Source of the DNA: a virus
Virus record (IMG/VR): IMGVR_UViG_3300042288_000581
Span: 21,677 to 85,676 of that record
DNA length: 64,000 bases
Direction: 5' to 3' (one strand)
The position numbers and the translations under genes were made by a program. Numbering within the stretch: position 1 is the first letter of the stretch; each line of letters starts with the position of its first letter. Positions 10,698-19,298 of this stretch are shown in pieces. The notes below the pieces were generated by a model. It was not told the DNA's origin, did not search any database, and saw only the letters and a program-made list of their open reading frames with translations.

Positions 10698-10726
10698 GTA
10701 AGCAATTGCTTACATCTTTTTTTTAA
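10695..10726 (+). terminator. intrinsic terminator of the hli operon
   Basis: A 12-bp perfect inverted repeat (AGATGTAAGCAA / TTGCTTACATCT, 10695-10718) followed by a run of T. The next gene starts at the end of the T-run. Confidence 0.9.
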
Positions 10727-11331
10727 TGTCAGACTCATATGTTAATCAAAATTATGTCATAGATGAGTTGTTTCCTTGTCCAATATTGATAGTTGATGAT
10801 TGCTGTAATCATCTTTTGGCAGATTTGGAAACATCTTGTAAAAAAGAAGTTGAAGAATATTCATTTAAAAACAATATTCTCTACGTTGATTCAACTCATA
10901 CTTCATTTAAAAAATTAAATACATATCCATTTGATTCTTTGGGAGAATATATAAACCATTATTCTTTAATAATGCTTGGTGCTCAAGGATATAATATCAA
11001 TGATGATACAAAATTAAGTATTGATATGTGGTGTAATGTATGTGAAAAAGAAAGTTTCCTATTTCCACACACACATTCAGGATCTATGTTATCTGGAGTT
11101 TTTTATGTAAAAACAAGTCAAGAAGATTCTATAATATTTTACAATACACAAAAATTGATTAGCAATATTTATAAAGCAAATAGTCCCACTAGAATTTCTT
11201 GTTCACAGACAACTTATAAATGTTTTCCTGGAACATTATTGATTTGGAATAGTGATTTATTACATGGAAATCCTAGAAGAGGATCGGAAGAAGAAAAAAT
11301 CGCAATATCTTTTAATATATCATTCAACTAA
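10726..11331 (+). CDS. 2OG-Fe(II) oxygenase family protein
   Basis: 201 residues. The HxH in FPHTHSGSMLSGVFYV (about residues 122-138) and the later histidine in LLHGNPRRGSEEEKIAISFN give the Fe(II) triad and 2-oxoglutarate-binding Arg region of this superfamily; phage members resemble the putative oxygenases near virion genes. The substrate is unknown. AT-rich unlike the hli genes before it, which suggests separate acquisition. The start lacks a ribosome site and lies at the end of the terminator T-run. Confidence 0.8.
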   Translation: MSDSYVNQNYVIDELFPCPILIVDDCCNHLLADLETSCKKEVEEYSFKNNILYVDSTHTSFKKLNTYPFDSLGEYINHYSLIMLGAQGYNINDDTKLSIDMWCNVCEKESFLFPHTHSGSMLSGVFYVKTSQEDSIIFYNTQKLISNIYKANSPTRISCSQTTYKCFPGTLLIWNSDLLHGNPRRGSEEEKIAISFNISFN

Positions 11332-11334
11332 TTA

Positions 11335-13605
11335 TTATTTTGATTGATAAATTATTCTTCGTGGAAATGTCAACCCAGATGAAGGTCTTGGTGTTGCCGT
11401 AGCATCTGGAGTAACGTAACCTGTAGTTTTTCTTAGTGTTTTTGGGAATAAAACATATGGTTGAGTTCTAGCATCAACCGCAGTGTAAGATCTATCAATC
11501 TGAGAATATCTTAGGGTGATAGTTCCTGTCATGATAGAAGAGTTTTGTGAAATATAATAATAAGTTCCAGGAGCAACGTTAGTGGTGTCCCAAATGATAC
11601 TGCCTGATGTTGCTCCATTATTTGTAATGCCAGTTGTCACTACGTTACCAGTTCCAATAATTTGTAATGTTTTAATCCAAAATGGTTGACCAGGAGTGTT
11701 TACCGAAAACTCCATGATCTCACCAACTCTCACATCAAAGTTTTGATTGGATCCATTTCTCCCAAACAATCTATCTGCGTTTGATGTAAATTCATACGAA
11801 GTTGACCCTGTATTTGTAACATAATGTTTGTGATAGAAACCAGGAAACGTTCTTGAATAATTATAATTTGGTCCTGTATAACCATAGTATCTTAATAAAT
11901 TTAGAAAGTCTGATTGTTTAAATCTTGGATATCTTTCTGCCAGACAAGCAATCATACCAGCTACTTGTGGTGATGCCATGCTTGTCCCACTCAACACATT
12001 CAAAGAGAACGAATTGTTTCTTGGATCTTTCAGTGTTTGTGATGTGTATACTGAAGACAGAATATTTGTTCCTGCTGCCCACACATCACATGTGTTGCCA
12101 TGGGATGAAGAGTTTGCTTTGAATTCTACCCACACTTGTTCGGAATCTGGTGATGTTGTGCTCATTTTTAGGGCAGCAACTGAATCTATATTTCCTACGG
12201 TTATTCCTGCTGGAACAGCAGCGGGATCTGTTCCTCTCTTATAAAAATCTATAAATCCAGTATAGACTTGGGTGCTGTTTTGACTTTGGTAATTATAAAC
12301 TAACGAATTATTATAATCTGGGTGCGTAGAACTCACACTGGTATCACCGTAATTTCCAGCAGCGGATACAAAAACAATACCATTTGATATCGCATCTTCA
12401 ATATCTGCTTGATGCGATATTCCACCTCTAATTGGCAACCAAACACACCATTGTGATGATTGTGTTGGGTAGTTATTATATATGAAGGTGGTATATAATC
12501 CTCCCCAAAGACCATACGTTCCTCTTAGGATATTTAAATCTGATTGAGTATTTGTAAAAGAAACGTTTATATTTGATCCTCTATATCTAACTTGCGTTAT
12601 TTGAGTGATGGGAAGTAGTGTAACATAACCATAACTGTGGTTGGTTATGGTTGGATTTCTTCTTCCAGTTGCTGGATTAATTGGTTTGTTTAAATGAAAT
12701 GCTCTTAGCAGATCATACATTAATGATGGAGGAACCTTTGTTGTGCTGTAAGCGTACAGATTATAAATGTTTGCTTTTCTTGCCCACCCCAATCTATTGC
12801 CAACACAAGTTCCAGCTACGTGTGTTCCGTGATCTCCATAGTCTCCATAATTATATGTTGTTGGAACGGATGCGTCTACTACATCGTTATCAATATTCTG
12901 AACAGCATTTCTGTATAAACTCCACCAGTTAATTTGATTAACTCTACTGCCACCAGTGCCATCAGAATTTACTGCGAACTCAGGATGATTGATAGGAATT
13001 TCATCATCAACAATAACCACGTCAACGTTCTCTCCATTGAAAGGTATCGTTGTTGAAGCTGTTGCGTTTCCAGTTCTATCACTACCCCAAGTAGAATACC
13101 TTGCTTCGCCTAAACTATTTAAAAAATCAGTTCCTGCGTCATCTAAATCCAAAACTGCTCCTGGATTTGAGTGTGCTAATAACCCCCAGTTCAAATCAGT
13201 GTTTGAAAACCCAGCAGACTTTCTTGCGAACACTCCATTGTTTATGAATGTTGATCCAAGGGGAACTGCTACAACTCCCTTTTCTTCCATCGTAAGATCC
13301 ACATCCCATACCCTGGGATCTTCTTTTAATTTTTCTGCTTCTTCTTTAGTCAGTAGATAGTGTGTATTTCTACTCAAGGGTCTTTTGTTTGTTCTTTCTA
13401 CTGATCTATCAGGAACATAATCGTTGCCAGTAGCATCTCTCATCTCATCATAAAAGTTATCTAAGTCATCAAAGTTGTGTAGAGTTACAACATATTCTCT
13501 TAACGCATCACTATCATCTTGTTCTTTTGTGTGACAAGAAATAGTATTTGTGTTTAAATTTGACTCTCGTGACCCTCTTTCTAAGAGAATATCTTCTAAG
13601 TTCAT
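11335..13605 (-). CDS. subtilisin-like serine protease with cupredoxin-like C-terminal domain
   Basis: 756 residues. Residues 37-105 resemble the I9 propeptide inhibitor. The S8 protease domain (about 130-575) keeps the triad: D200 (VVIVDDEIPINHP), H259 (GDHGTHVAG), S542 (GTSMASPQVAG), with N418 in SAAGN as oxyanion residue. About 625-700 is a cupredoxin-like fold (YYYISQN...MTGTITL) whose Cys and His ligands are absent. No signal peptide, so it probably acts in the virion or in the lysate. The fibre gene is the neighbour upstream, one base away, and the two should share its late promoter. Possible roles: maturation of the fibre or digestion of host surface protein; both inferred. Confidence 0.9.
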   Translation of the reverse strand: MNLEDILLERGSRESNLNTNTISCHTKEQDDSDALREYVVTLHNFDDLDNFYDEMRDATGNDYVPDRSVERTNKRPLSRNTHYLLTKEEAEKLKEDPRVWDVDLTMEEKGVVAVPLGSTFINNGVFARKSAGFSNTDLNWGLLAHSNPGAVLDLDDAGTDFLNSLGEARYSTWGSDRTGNATASTTIPFNGENVDVVIVDDEIPINHPEFAVNSDGTGGSRVNQINWWSLYRNAVQNIDNDVVDASVPTTYNYGDYGDHGTHVAGTCVGNRLGWARKANIYNLYAYSTTKVPPSLMYDLLRAFHLNKPINPATGRRNPTITNHSYGYVTLLPITQITQVRYRGSNINVSFTNTQSDLNILRGTYGLWGGLYTTFIYNNYPTQSSQWCVWLPIRGGISHQADIEDAISNGIVFVSAAGNYGDTSVSSTHPDYNNSLVYNYQSQNSTQVYTGFIDFYKRGTDPAAVPAGITVGNIDSVAALKMSTTSPDSEQVWVEFKANSSSHGNTCDVWAAGTNILSSVYTSQTLKDPRNNSFSLNVLSGTSMASPQVAGMIACLAERYPRFKQSDFLNLLRYYGYTGPNYNYSRTFPGFYHKHYVTNTGSTSYEFTSNADRLFGRNGSNQNFDVRVGEIMEFSVNTPGQPFWIKTLQIIGTGNVVTTGITNNGATSGSIIWDTTNVAPGTYYYISQNSSIMTGTITLRYSQIDRSYTAVDARTQPYVLFPKTLRKTTGYVTPDATATPRPSSGLTFPRRIIYQSK

Positions 13606-13606
13606 A

Positions 13607-15724
13607 TTAGGTTTCTAATTGTAGAACTGTTAACGTTACTGTAATTGCTGTGGTTGAACCACTTTTATTGACAACTTTAGCGTAGATATTCGTGGATGGT
13701 ATTGTGTCATTATTCCACCCAATTGTGCCAGGAGTTATGATTGTTGTTTGAGCTGCCGTGTGAATAACTTCAGCGATTACACCTGCTCCTGGTGCTGGAT
13801 CTGTATTTTCTGAACGTGAAGCATCGGATAATCTACTGCCAGTATCGGAATATAATGTTACCCATGCTGCTTCTGAAGTTTGAATCTTCAGTAAAGCATA
13901 AGACTTAAATCCGACAATTGTAATGTTTTCAGATGCTCCGTTTACTATTGAAGAAGTGCTGGCAAATACTGTTGATCTTCCGCCAGCAGAATCAGCTGGA
14001 GACCAGTTAGTTCCATTCCATTTTAGTGTTTGTCCAACTTGTGGTGTGCCAATTTGTACATCACTCAGAGCGTCAATTGATAATGAACCAATACCAGTCA
14101 GATAACTACTTAAGTTGGGTGGTGTAAAGGTAAATACACCATTTGTACTGTTGTATGATAAACTGCCGCCACCAGAAGCAGTTGCAGTTGATACAGATAC
14201 TCCATCTCTTCCAATAAAGTTATCGGTGACGTTTACCCAGCGAATTCCATTGTAACGAATGGTTTGATTAGATATTGGTGATGTTATTGTTACATCTGTT
14301 AGAGCACTGAGGGCAGTAACTAATGTTGGTCTATTTGTCAGATCATTATAAGAACCAGTGATAGCAACAGTTGATAGTGTTGGTCTATTCAATAAGTCGT
14401 TATATGAACCAGTTGCTGATACAGTGGATAGTGTTGGGCGATTTGCTAAATCAAAATAATCTCCTGTTGTGGCAACGGTTGATAGTGATGGTCTGTTTAA
14501 GATTCTCGACACACCAGTATTAGCATTCCAATCAGAAGGAACTTGTGCTGCTGGGATAACTGGTTGATCTACAAGGTCATTGTATGATGCTGAGATAGCA
14601 ACGGATGCTAGGCTTGGTCTGTTTGCCAAATCAGCGTATTCACCGCTGGTTGCTACGGTTGCTAAACTTGGTCTATTCGTTAAATCATTGTATGAACCAG
14701 ATGTTGCTACAGTAGCAAGAGTTGGTTTATTTAAGATGCGTGTAACACCTGTCGTTGCTGACCAATCAGATGGAACTTGTGCTGCTGGAATTGTTGGTGT
14801 ATTTGAGAGATCATTGTATGAACCAGATGTTGCTACAGCAGATAGTGTGGGTTTGTTTAAAATTTGAGCAACACCAGTTGTAGCATTCCAATCAGCATTT
14901 GTTTCACTTGTCAAATAAACAGAAAGATTTGGTGGGGTGAACGTGAATGTGCCATTATTATTATCATATGACAATGAACCACCACCAACCGCTGCGTTTG
15001 TAGTTACCGAAAGGTCTGTTAGTGTGATACCACCACCACCTCCACCACCAGTTAAATCAGCTGCTGGTGCCCATACAGTACCATTCCATTTTAGAACTTG
15101 ACCAACTGAAGGTGTGCCATCCACATCAGCGAGATCATTGATGAGAGATGGAATGAAAGGTTTGAATGTCAGGTCATTGTAAGAACTAGATGTCGCTACT
15201 GTAGCAAGTGCTGGTCTGTTTGATAAATCATTATACGATAAGCTTGCGTTTACAAACTGTGTGCCATTGTAACGTAGAGTTTGACCAGTGATTACACCAC
15301 CGATTTGAACATCAGTTAGACTATCTAAGTTTGTTACATTACTTCCGCCACCACCAATTACGGTGAGAGTTCCATCAGGTGCTATACTTAGCGTTGAACC
15401 ATCTGGTTTTACTGCTCCAGCGATTGTTGTTGTTGCTGTTGGAACAGAAAAATTTAGTTTTCCATTTGCGTCATCATAAGTTACTGATATATTAGTTTCT
15501 GTGTTTACAGAAACCATGTCACCAATAATATCTTGGACTTGTTCCGTTGATAATGGTGCCTGCCATGATACAGTTGAACCAGTTGAAGTTAGAACATAAC
15601 CAGCCAATCCTGTACTGGTTCCATCAAAAATTCCAGTTTGTGCGAGATTTAAACTATCACCTGTTTTAACTTCTTCTAATTGTCTTGTAACAGCGTTGGC
15701 AATTAATGGGTATCTATTTGCCAT
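13607..15724 (-). CDS. repeat-rich tail fibre protein
   Basis: 705 residues. About ten copies of an 18-residue unit of the type SYNDLTNRPSLATVATSG occupy roughly residues 165-485. Several LTDVQIG..GQTLRYNGTQW units surround them and there are Gly-rich turns, all typical of trimeric fibre shafts. The C-terminal domain (FKSYALLKIQTSEAAWVTLY and onward) is one I associate with cyanophage fibre proteins and is probably the receptor-facing end. A TATAAATA late promoter is 33 nt upstream. It is transcribed with the protease. Confidence 0.85.
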   Translation of the reverse strand: MANRYPLIANAVTRQLEEVKTGDSLNLAQTGIFDGTSTGLAGYVLTSTGSTVSWQAPLSTEQVQDIIGDMVSVNTETNISVTYDDANGKLNFSVPTATTTIAGAVKPDGSTLSIAPDGTLTVIGGGGSNVTNLDSLTDVQIGGVITGQTLRYNGTQFVNASLSYNDLSNRPALATVATSSSYNDLTFKPFIPSLINDLADVDGTPSVGQVLKWNGTVWAPAADLTGGGGGGGITLTDLSVTTNAAVGGGSLSYDNNNGTFTFTPPNLSVYLTSETNADWNATTGVAQILNKPTLSAVATSGSYNDLSNTPTIPAAQVPSDWSATTGVTRILNKPTLATVATSGSYNDLTNRPSLATVATSGEYADLANRPSLASVAISASYNDLVDQPVIPAAQVPSDWNANTGVSRILNRPSLSTVATTGDYFDLANRPTLSTVSATGSYNDLLNRPTLSTVAITGSYNDLTNRPTLVTALSALTDVTITSPISNQTIRYNGIRWVNVTDNFIGRDGVSVSTATASGGGSLSYNSTNGVFTFTPPNLSSYLTGIGSLSIDALSDVQIGTPQVGQTLKWNGTNWSPADSAGGRSTVFASTSSIVNGASENITIVGFKSYALLKIQTSEAAWVTLYSDTGSRLSDASRSENTDPAPGAGVIAEVIHTAAQTTIITPGTIGWNNDTIPSTNIYAKVVNKSGSTTAITVTLTVLQLET

Positions 15725-15756
15725 TCGTAACCTACAATGAGTGCCCTATTTAGTTA

Positions 15757-15764
15757 TATTTATA
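15757..15764 (-). promoter_or_regulatory. T4-type late promoter, minus strand
   Basis: TATAAATA on the minus strand, 33 nt before the fibre start. It would drive the fibre and protease genes late in infection. Confidence 0.75.
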
Positions 15765-15783
15765 AATGGTGGGACTGGGGGGC

Positions 15784-15817
15784 TTGACAGGGGCGGGGAA
15801 CCGTGCTACTATAAATA
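15784..15817 (+). promoter_or_regulatory. psbA promoter, early and late elements overlapped
   Basis: TTGACA (15784-15789), 17 nt, TACTAT (15807-15812). The -10 overlaps a perfect late octamer TATAAATA (15810-15817). So psbA can be read by host-type polymerase early and by the late factor afterwards. Confidence 0.75.
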
Positions 15818-15823
15818 AATGTT

Positions 15824-15875
15824 AAGAAATGGAAACATTTCTTCACAATACTTACCCTCAACTACTCGGAGTATT
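15824..15875 (+). promoter_or_regulatory. structured psbA leader
   Basis: Hairpin 1: AAGAAATG / CATTTCTT, 8 bp, capped by a GAAA tetraloop. Hairpin 2: AATACT / AGTATT with a 17-nt loop; its right arm touches the CGGAG ribosome site, so it could control translation. Conserved psbA leader motifs (PhotoRC) are known in cyanobacteria and cyanophages; whether this is one needs a covariance-model test. Confidence 0.55.
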
Positions 15876-15878
15876 TCA

Positions 15879-16961
15879 ATGACTGCAACTATCGCACAAC
15901 GTCGCGGTGGTGAAAACATTTGGGAAAGCTTCTGCGAGTGGGTTACCTCTACCAACAATCGTCTTTATGTTGGTTGGTTTGGAACTCTTATGATTCCTAC
16001 CCTCCTTGCAGCAACCATCTGCTTCATCGTCGCTTTCATCGCCGCACCCCCCGTGGATATTGACGGCATCCGTGAGCCTGTCGCTGGTTCACTAATGTAT
16101 GGAAACAACATCATCTCTGGTGCTGTTGTTCCTTCAAGCAACGCTATTGGTCTTCACTTTTATCCCATCTGGAATGCCATGTCGCTCGATGAGTGGCTAT
16201 ATAATGGTGGTCCTTATCAACTGGTGGTCTTCCACTTTCTTATCGGTGTCTTCTCTTACATGGGTCGTGAATGGGAACTTTCTTACCGACTTGGTATGCG
16301 TCCTTGGATTTGTGTTGCCTACAGCGCACCCGTTGCTGCTGCTACTGCAGTTTTCCTCGTCTATCCCTTTGGACAAGGTTCCTTCTCTGATGGTATGCCG
16401 CTCGGCATTAGCGGAACATTTAACTACATGCTTGTTTTTCAGGCGGAGCATAACATCCTCATGCACCCCTTCCATATGCTTGGGGTGGCTGGTGTATTTG
16501 GTGGTTCTCTTTTCTCTGCTATGCATGGATCTTTGGTCACTAGTTCCCTCGTCCGCGAAACAACTGAAACTGAATCTCAGAACTACGGATACAAGTTCGG
16601 ACAAGAAGAAGAGACCTACAACATTGTAGCTGCTCACGGTTATTTTGGTCGCCTTATTTTCCAATACGCTTCCTTCAATAACTCTCGTAGTCTTCACTTC
16701 TTCCTTGCTGCCTGGCCTGTAGTTGGCATCTGGTTTGCTGCTCTTGGTGTTAGTACCATGGCATTCAACCTCAACGGATTCAACTTTAATCAGTCGCTGC
16801 TTGATAACAACGGTCGCGTGATCAACACCTGGGCAGACATCCTTAACCGTGCTAATCTCGGTTTTGAAGTGATGCACGAGCGTAACGCTCACAACTTCCC
16901 TCTTGACCTTGCTGCTGCTGATATGACACCTGTTGCTCTTACAGCACCTGCTATCGGTTGA
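15879..16961 (+). CDS. psbA: photosystem II reaction-centre protein D1
   Basis: 360 residues, the standard cyanobacterial length, starting MTATIAQRR after GGAG. All D1 hallmarks are present: five membrane helices, [33 protein letters not shown], the QB site (NSRSLHF), and the C-terminus [10 protein letters not shown] with the CtpA cleavage site after Ala344. Glu in MGREWEL corresponds to position 130, the high-light form. WNAMSLDEW replaces the commoner WEAASLDEW. It replaces photodamaged host D1 in the thylakoid during infection. Ends with its own terminator. Confidence 0.99.
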   Translation: MTATIAQRRGGENIWESFCEWVTSTNNRLYVGWFGTLMIPTLLAATICFIVAFIAAPPVDIDGIREPVAGSLMYGNNIISGAVVPSSNAIGLHFYPIWNAMSLDEWLYNGGPYQLVVFHFLIGVFSYMGREWELSYRLGMRPWICVAYSAPVAAATAVFLVYPFGQGSFSDGMPLGISGTFNYMLVFQAEHNILMHPFHMLGVAGVFGGSLFSAMHGSLVTSSLVRETTETESQNYGYKFGQEEETYNIVAAHGYFGRLIFQYASFNNSRSLHFFLAAWPVVGIWFAALGVSTMAFNLNGFNFNQSLLDNNGRVINTWADILNRANLGFEVMHERNAHNFPLDLAAADMTPVALTAPAIG

Positions 16962-16980
16962 TTGTTTTCAATACATCACA

Positions 16981-17005
16981 GACCTCCTTCGGGGGGTCTT
17001 TTTTT
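16981..17005 (+). terminator. intrinsic terminator of psbA
   Basis: GACCTCC / GGGGGTC around a TTCG tetraloop, followed by seven T, 19 nt after the psbA stop. Confidence 0.93.
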
Positions 17006-17046
17006 GTCTAGAAACTAACCTACATAGAGAGGTATGTCATACAAAA

Positions 17047-17208
17047 ATGAAAACCTTAACACTCACAGAAAAAGAAATAAAACTTTTAGCAGATGCTGTG
17101 TGGATGAGACAAAGATGTTTTATTGCTGGTGACAGAAGATTTAAAGAATATGGAAAAATGTTAGACCAGTTACTTGAAGATATGAATTATACTCCAACAA
17201 GATTTTGA
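17047..17208 (+). CDS. small helical protein, unknown function
   Basis: 53 residues from the ATG at 17047. Reads MKTLTLTEKEIKLLADAVWMRQR, then a helical, basic remainder ending in TPTRF; it could be a small nucleic-acid-binding protein. It ends 2 nt before the next start. Confidence 0.6.
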   Translation: MKTLTLTEKEIKLLADAVWMRQRCFIAGDRRFKEYGKMLDQLLEDMNYTPTRF

Positions 17209-17210
17209 TT

Positions 17211-17918
17211 ATGACTTACGATACAGTTTTTATTTCTGATGTTCATTTGGGCACCAATAGGTGTAACACTCAGAAATTTTTAAAATTTATCAAAGAACTT
17301 AAAACAAAAAAGTTAGTATTGGTAGGTGATATTATTGACATCGCTTGCTTAGAAACATATCATACACATTGGAAAAAAGAACACACTGAATGTGTTCATC
17401 AGATTTTAAATCTCGCCAAGAAAGGCACAGAAATTGTTTATATTCTAGGAAATCACGAAGGTCAGATTCGTCGTTACTGTGATTTTGAGCACAAGAATTT
17501 TAAAATGGTGGATGAATACACACATAAAGATTCAAAAGGCAATAAGTTTCTTTGTGTACACGGTGATAAGTATTCAGAATATTCTTCTGGGTCTTGGAAG
17601 CAATTGATATTCAACAAGGGATATGAATTTATCACACCATTGAGTTTGTTTCTAGAAAGATTCTTTCGTTTCTCATTGGTGTATGCTTTGAAAAATACCA
17701 TTCGTGGAAAGAGATACATCAATCAATATGAGACTGATGTGGCATCATATTGTATACAGAGAGATAAGAAATATGATGGTGTGATTTGTGGTCATATTCA
17801 TCACGCAAACATTCGTTACTTCAATAAACTTCTTTATATGTGCTGTGGGGATTGGTGTGACACTTGCTCGGCAATTGTAGAAAAGAATGGAATATATTCT
17901 TTAGAAAGATACAAATAA
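17211..17918 (+). CDS. calcineurin-like metallophosphatase (LpxH-like)
   Basis: 235 residues. All metal-binding motifs of the family are seen in order: SDVHLG near the start, VGDIIDI, LGNHEG, CVHGDKY and GHIHHA. The size and spacing resemble UDP-2,3-diacylglucosamine hydrolase (LpxH, lipid A synthesis) and related proteins, more than DNA-repair nucleases of the Mre11 type. Probably cytosolic or peripheral to the membrane. The substrate is not provable from sequence; lipid A remodelling is one option. Confidence 0.8.
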   Translation: MTYDTVFISDVHLGTNRCNTQKFLKFIKELKTKKLVLVGDIIDIACLETYHTHWKKEHTECVHQILNLAKKGTEIVYILGNHEGQIRRYCDFEHKNFKMVDEYTHKDSKGNKFLCVHGDKYSEYSSGSWKQLIFNKGYEFITPLSLFLERFFRFSLVYALKNTIRGKRYINQYETDVASYCIQRDKKYDGVICGHIHHANIRYFNKLLYMCCGDWCDTCSAIVEKNGIYSLERYK

Positions 17919-17952
17919 CGGTAATAAATATAACGTTATTGGAGACACATTG

Positions 17953-18300
17953 ATGGATGAAGTGCTGGGGGTTCATCACATCGCAGAGTTATGCGAGTGT
18001 AATGCTGACCTTTTAAACAACTCAGAATTTATTAGCACTTCCCTTAGGCAAGCAGTAGAACACGCGAACGCAACGTTACTAGAAGAAATCAAATACGAAT
18101 TCACGCCACAGGGAATCACTGCTGTTTGCTTACTATCAGAAAGTCACATCAGTATTCATACTTGGCCTGAGAAAGGATATGCTGCTGTAGATATCTTTAC
18201 GTGTGGTGACCATACCATGCCTCACAAGGCTTGCGAATATATGATTCAGGTGCTAGAATGTGTAAAACCAAACATTCGCGTATATTTGAGAGGTATTTGA
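17953..18300 (+). CDS. speD: S-adenosylmethionine decarboxylase proenzyme
   Basis: 115 residues, the short bacterial class. The self-cleavage site is in LLSESHISIHTWPEKG: the Glu-Ser bond breaks and the Ser becomes the pyruvoyl group. The downstream AAVDIFTCG is the conserved Cys region. It makes decarboxylated SAM for spermidine synthesis, which may help condense or replicate phage DNA. A hairpin (ATAACG/CGTTAT) with AATAAATA in its loop lies just upstream, a possible late promoter. Its stop overlaps the glutaredoxin start. Confidence 0.95.
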   Translation: MDEVLGVHHIAELCECNADLLNNSEFISTSLRQAVEHANATLLEEIKYEFTPQGITAVCLLSESHISIHTWPEKGYAAVDIFTCGDHTMPHKACEYMIQVLECVKPNIRVYLRGI

Positions 18301-18569
18301 TGGAAATAGTAGCATATACTTTGCCAGGATGTTCTCATTGTAAAACCCTTAAAGAACTTTTTAAGAGAGCAAAGACAGATTATACTGAGGTAGTTGTAAA
18401 GAGAGACATGCCTTTAGATGAATTTGAATCATTATTTCCAGGAGTCAATATGTTTCCTTTTGTTGTTGTGGATGGAAGACAGATTGGAGGACTTGTTGAC
18501 GCGGTTAAATTATTTGTGAAAGAAGGACTAGTAACAAGCTCCAAGAATAAAAATGGCGGCAGCAATTGA
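18300..18569 (+). CDS. grx: glutaredoxin
   Basis: 89 residues. CSHC at about 11-14, FPFVVVDGRQIGG with the cis-Pro and the GG turn. It differs in sequence from the glutaredoxin at 2853, so the phage carries two. It is coupled to speD by a TGATG overlap. Probably a disulfide reductant for nucleotide synthesis enzymes. Confidence 0.92.
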   Translation: MEIVAYTLPGCSHCKTLKELFKRAKTDYTEVVVKRDMPLDEFESLFPGVNMFPFVVVDGRQIGGLVDAVKLFVKEGLVTSSKNKNGGSN

Positions 18570-18903
18570 AACATTGTATGATGTAGTAAACGAAGCAATC
18601 AATCTTGTTTTTTCTGAAGACAAATATGATTTAGATTTTTTTGTTTATCTTTCGTCTCAAAAAATCTCAAGAAATGATATAAAAAAATTTATTAAATCAT
18701 ACTTGTATACATCTCTTGTTGATCAAGTTAATGAATTAAATTTATATTTAATTGATAATGCTTTATTAAAAGAAGCTTATGAATGGATGGGCGAACAGAG
18801 AGTAATAAAAACCAGAGATTTTTTGAATAAAATTATTGAAGATGCTAAACAGTATGAAAAATCAAAACGACCTGGAAGAAAACCAAAAACTTCAAATAAA
18901 TAA
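18553..18903 (+). CDS. conserved hypothetical protein with basic tail
   Basis: 116 residues, all-helical in appearance (YDVVNEAINLVFSEDKYDLDF and onward), ending in KSKRPGRKPKTSNK, an AT-hook-like basic tail (RPGRKP) that could bind AT-rich DNA. AT-rich codons. Overlaps the glutaredoxin by 17 nt. No family recognised. Confidence 0.6.
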   Translation: MAAAIETLYDVVNEAINLVFSEDKYDLDFFVYLSSQKISRNDIKKFIKSYLYTSLVDQVNELNLYLIDNALLKEAYEWMGEQRVIKTRDFLNKIIEDAKQYEKSKRPGRKPKTSNK

Positions 18904-19055
18904 AGGTATAGAATTCATGTTGCGTAGGAGGGTTGATAAAGTCAAACCTAAGCATGGATTAAATTTAAGTAACACTTTTCACCTCCTACGCAGAACATTC
19001 CATTTTCATCTGGAGTTTTCCTGGGAGGTTGACAAACCAACAAGGGAGTAGTAAG
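18904..19055 (+). ncRNA. long-hairpin intergenic region
   Basis: 152 nt without a gene. An 11-bp perfect inverted repeat, TGCGTAGGAGG (18921-18931) with CCTCCTACGCA (18982-18992), has a 50-nt loop; AAAGT/ACTTT and a TTAAATTTAA palindrome can pair within it. The right arm CACCTCCTA resembles the anti-Shine-Dalgarno end of 16S rRNA. It may be a regulatory leader or small RNA. Confidence 0.45.
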
Positions 19056-19298
19056 ATGGAGTCAGCAACACCATATATCTTATTCTTTAGTGGAATAGGT
19101 ATCGTAGGGTCTTTTATGATTGGACTGATGATCGGATGGTTCGGAAACGATATCGTCTATTCATTTTTAAACAAGAACAGGATTGTTCCTATGCATCCTG
19201 AAATGTTTGATGAAAATGGTCAACTGATTCCTGATGAGATCGTAGCGGTTCGCTTTGAGAATTCTGAAGATTTTGAGGAGTACGACGAAGAGGATTAA
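19056..19298 (+). CDS. conserved small membrane protein
   Basis: 80 residues from the ATG at 19056, with GGGAG 9 nt upstream. One long hydrophobic segment (YILFFSGIGIVGSFMIGLMIGW, about 7-28), then a cytoplasmic acidic domain with MFDENGQLIPDEIVAVRF, a phrase I associate with a conserved cyanophage protein. Function unknown. Abuts RNase H. Confidence 0.7.
   Translation: MESATPYILFFSGIGIVGSFMIGLMIGWFGNDIVYSFLNKNRIVPMHPEMFDENGQLIPDEIVAVRFENSEDFEEYDEED

Noticed and set aside
14290-15240. Regular repeats as a possible CRISPR array
   Set aside because: Repeats are in frame, imperfect and encode SYNDLxNRPxL units of a fibre; no unique spacers of constant length.
16197-16892. 231-codon frame antisense to psbA
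   Set aside because: Shadow frame; psbA is certain on the other strand.
19029-19057. TTGACA-17-TAAGAT as a promoter before the small membrane gene
   Set aside because: The -10 overlaps the likely start codon at 19056, so the transcript would begin inside the gene. The TTG is also not a credible start because GGGAG precedes the ATG.
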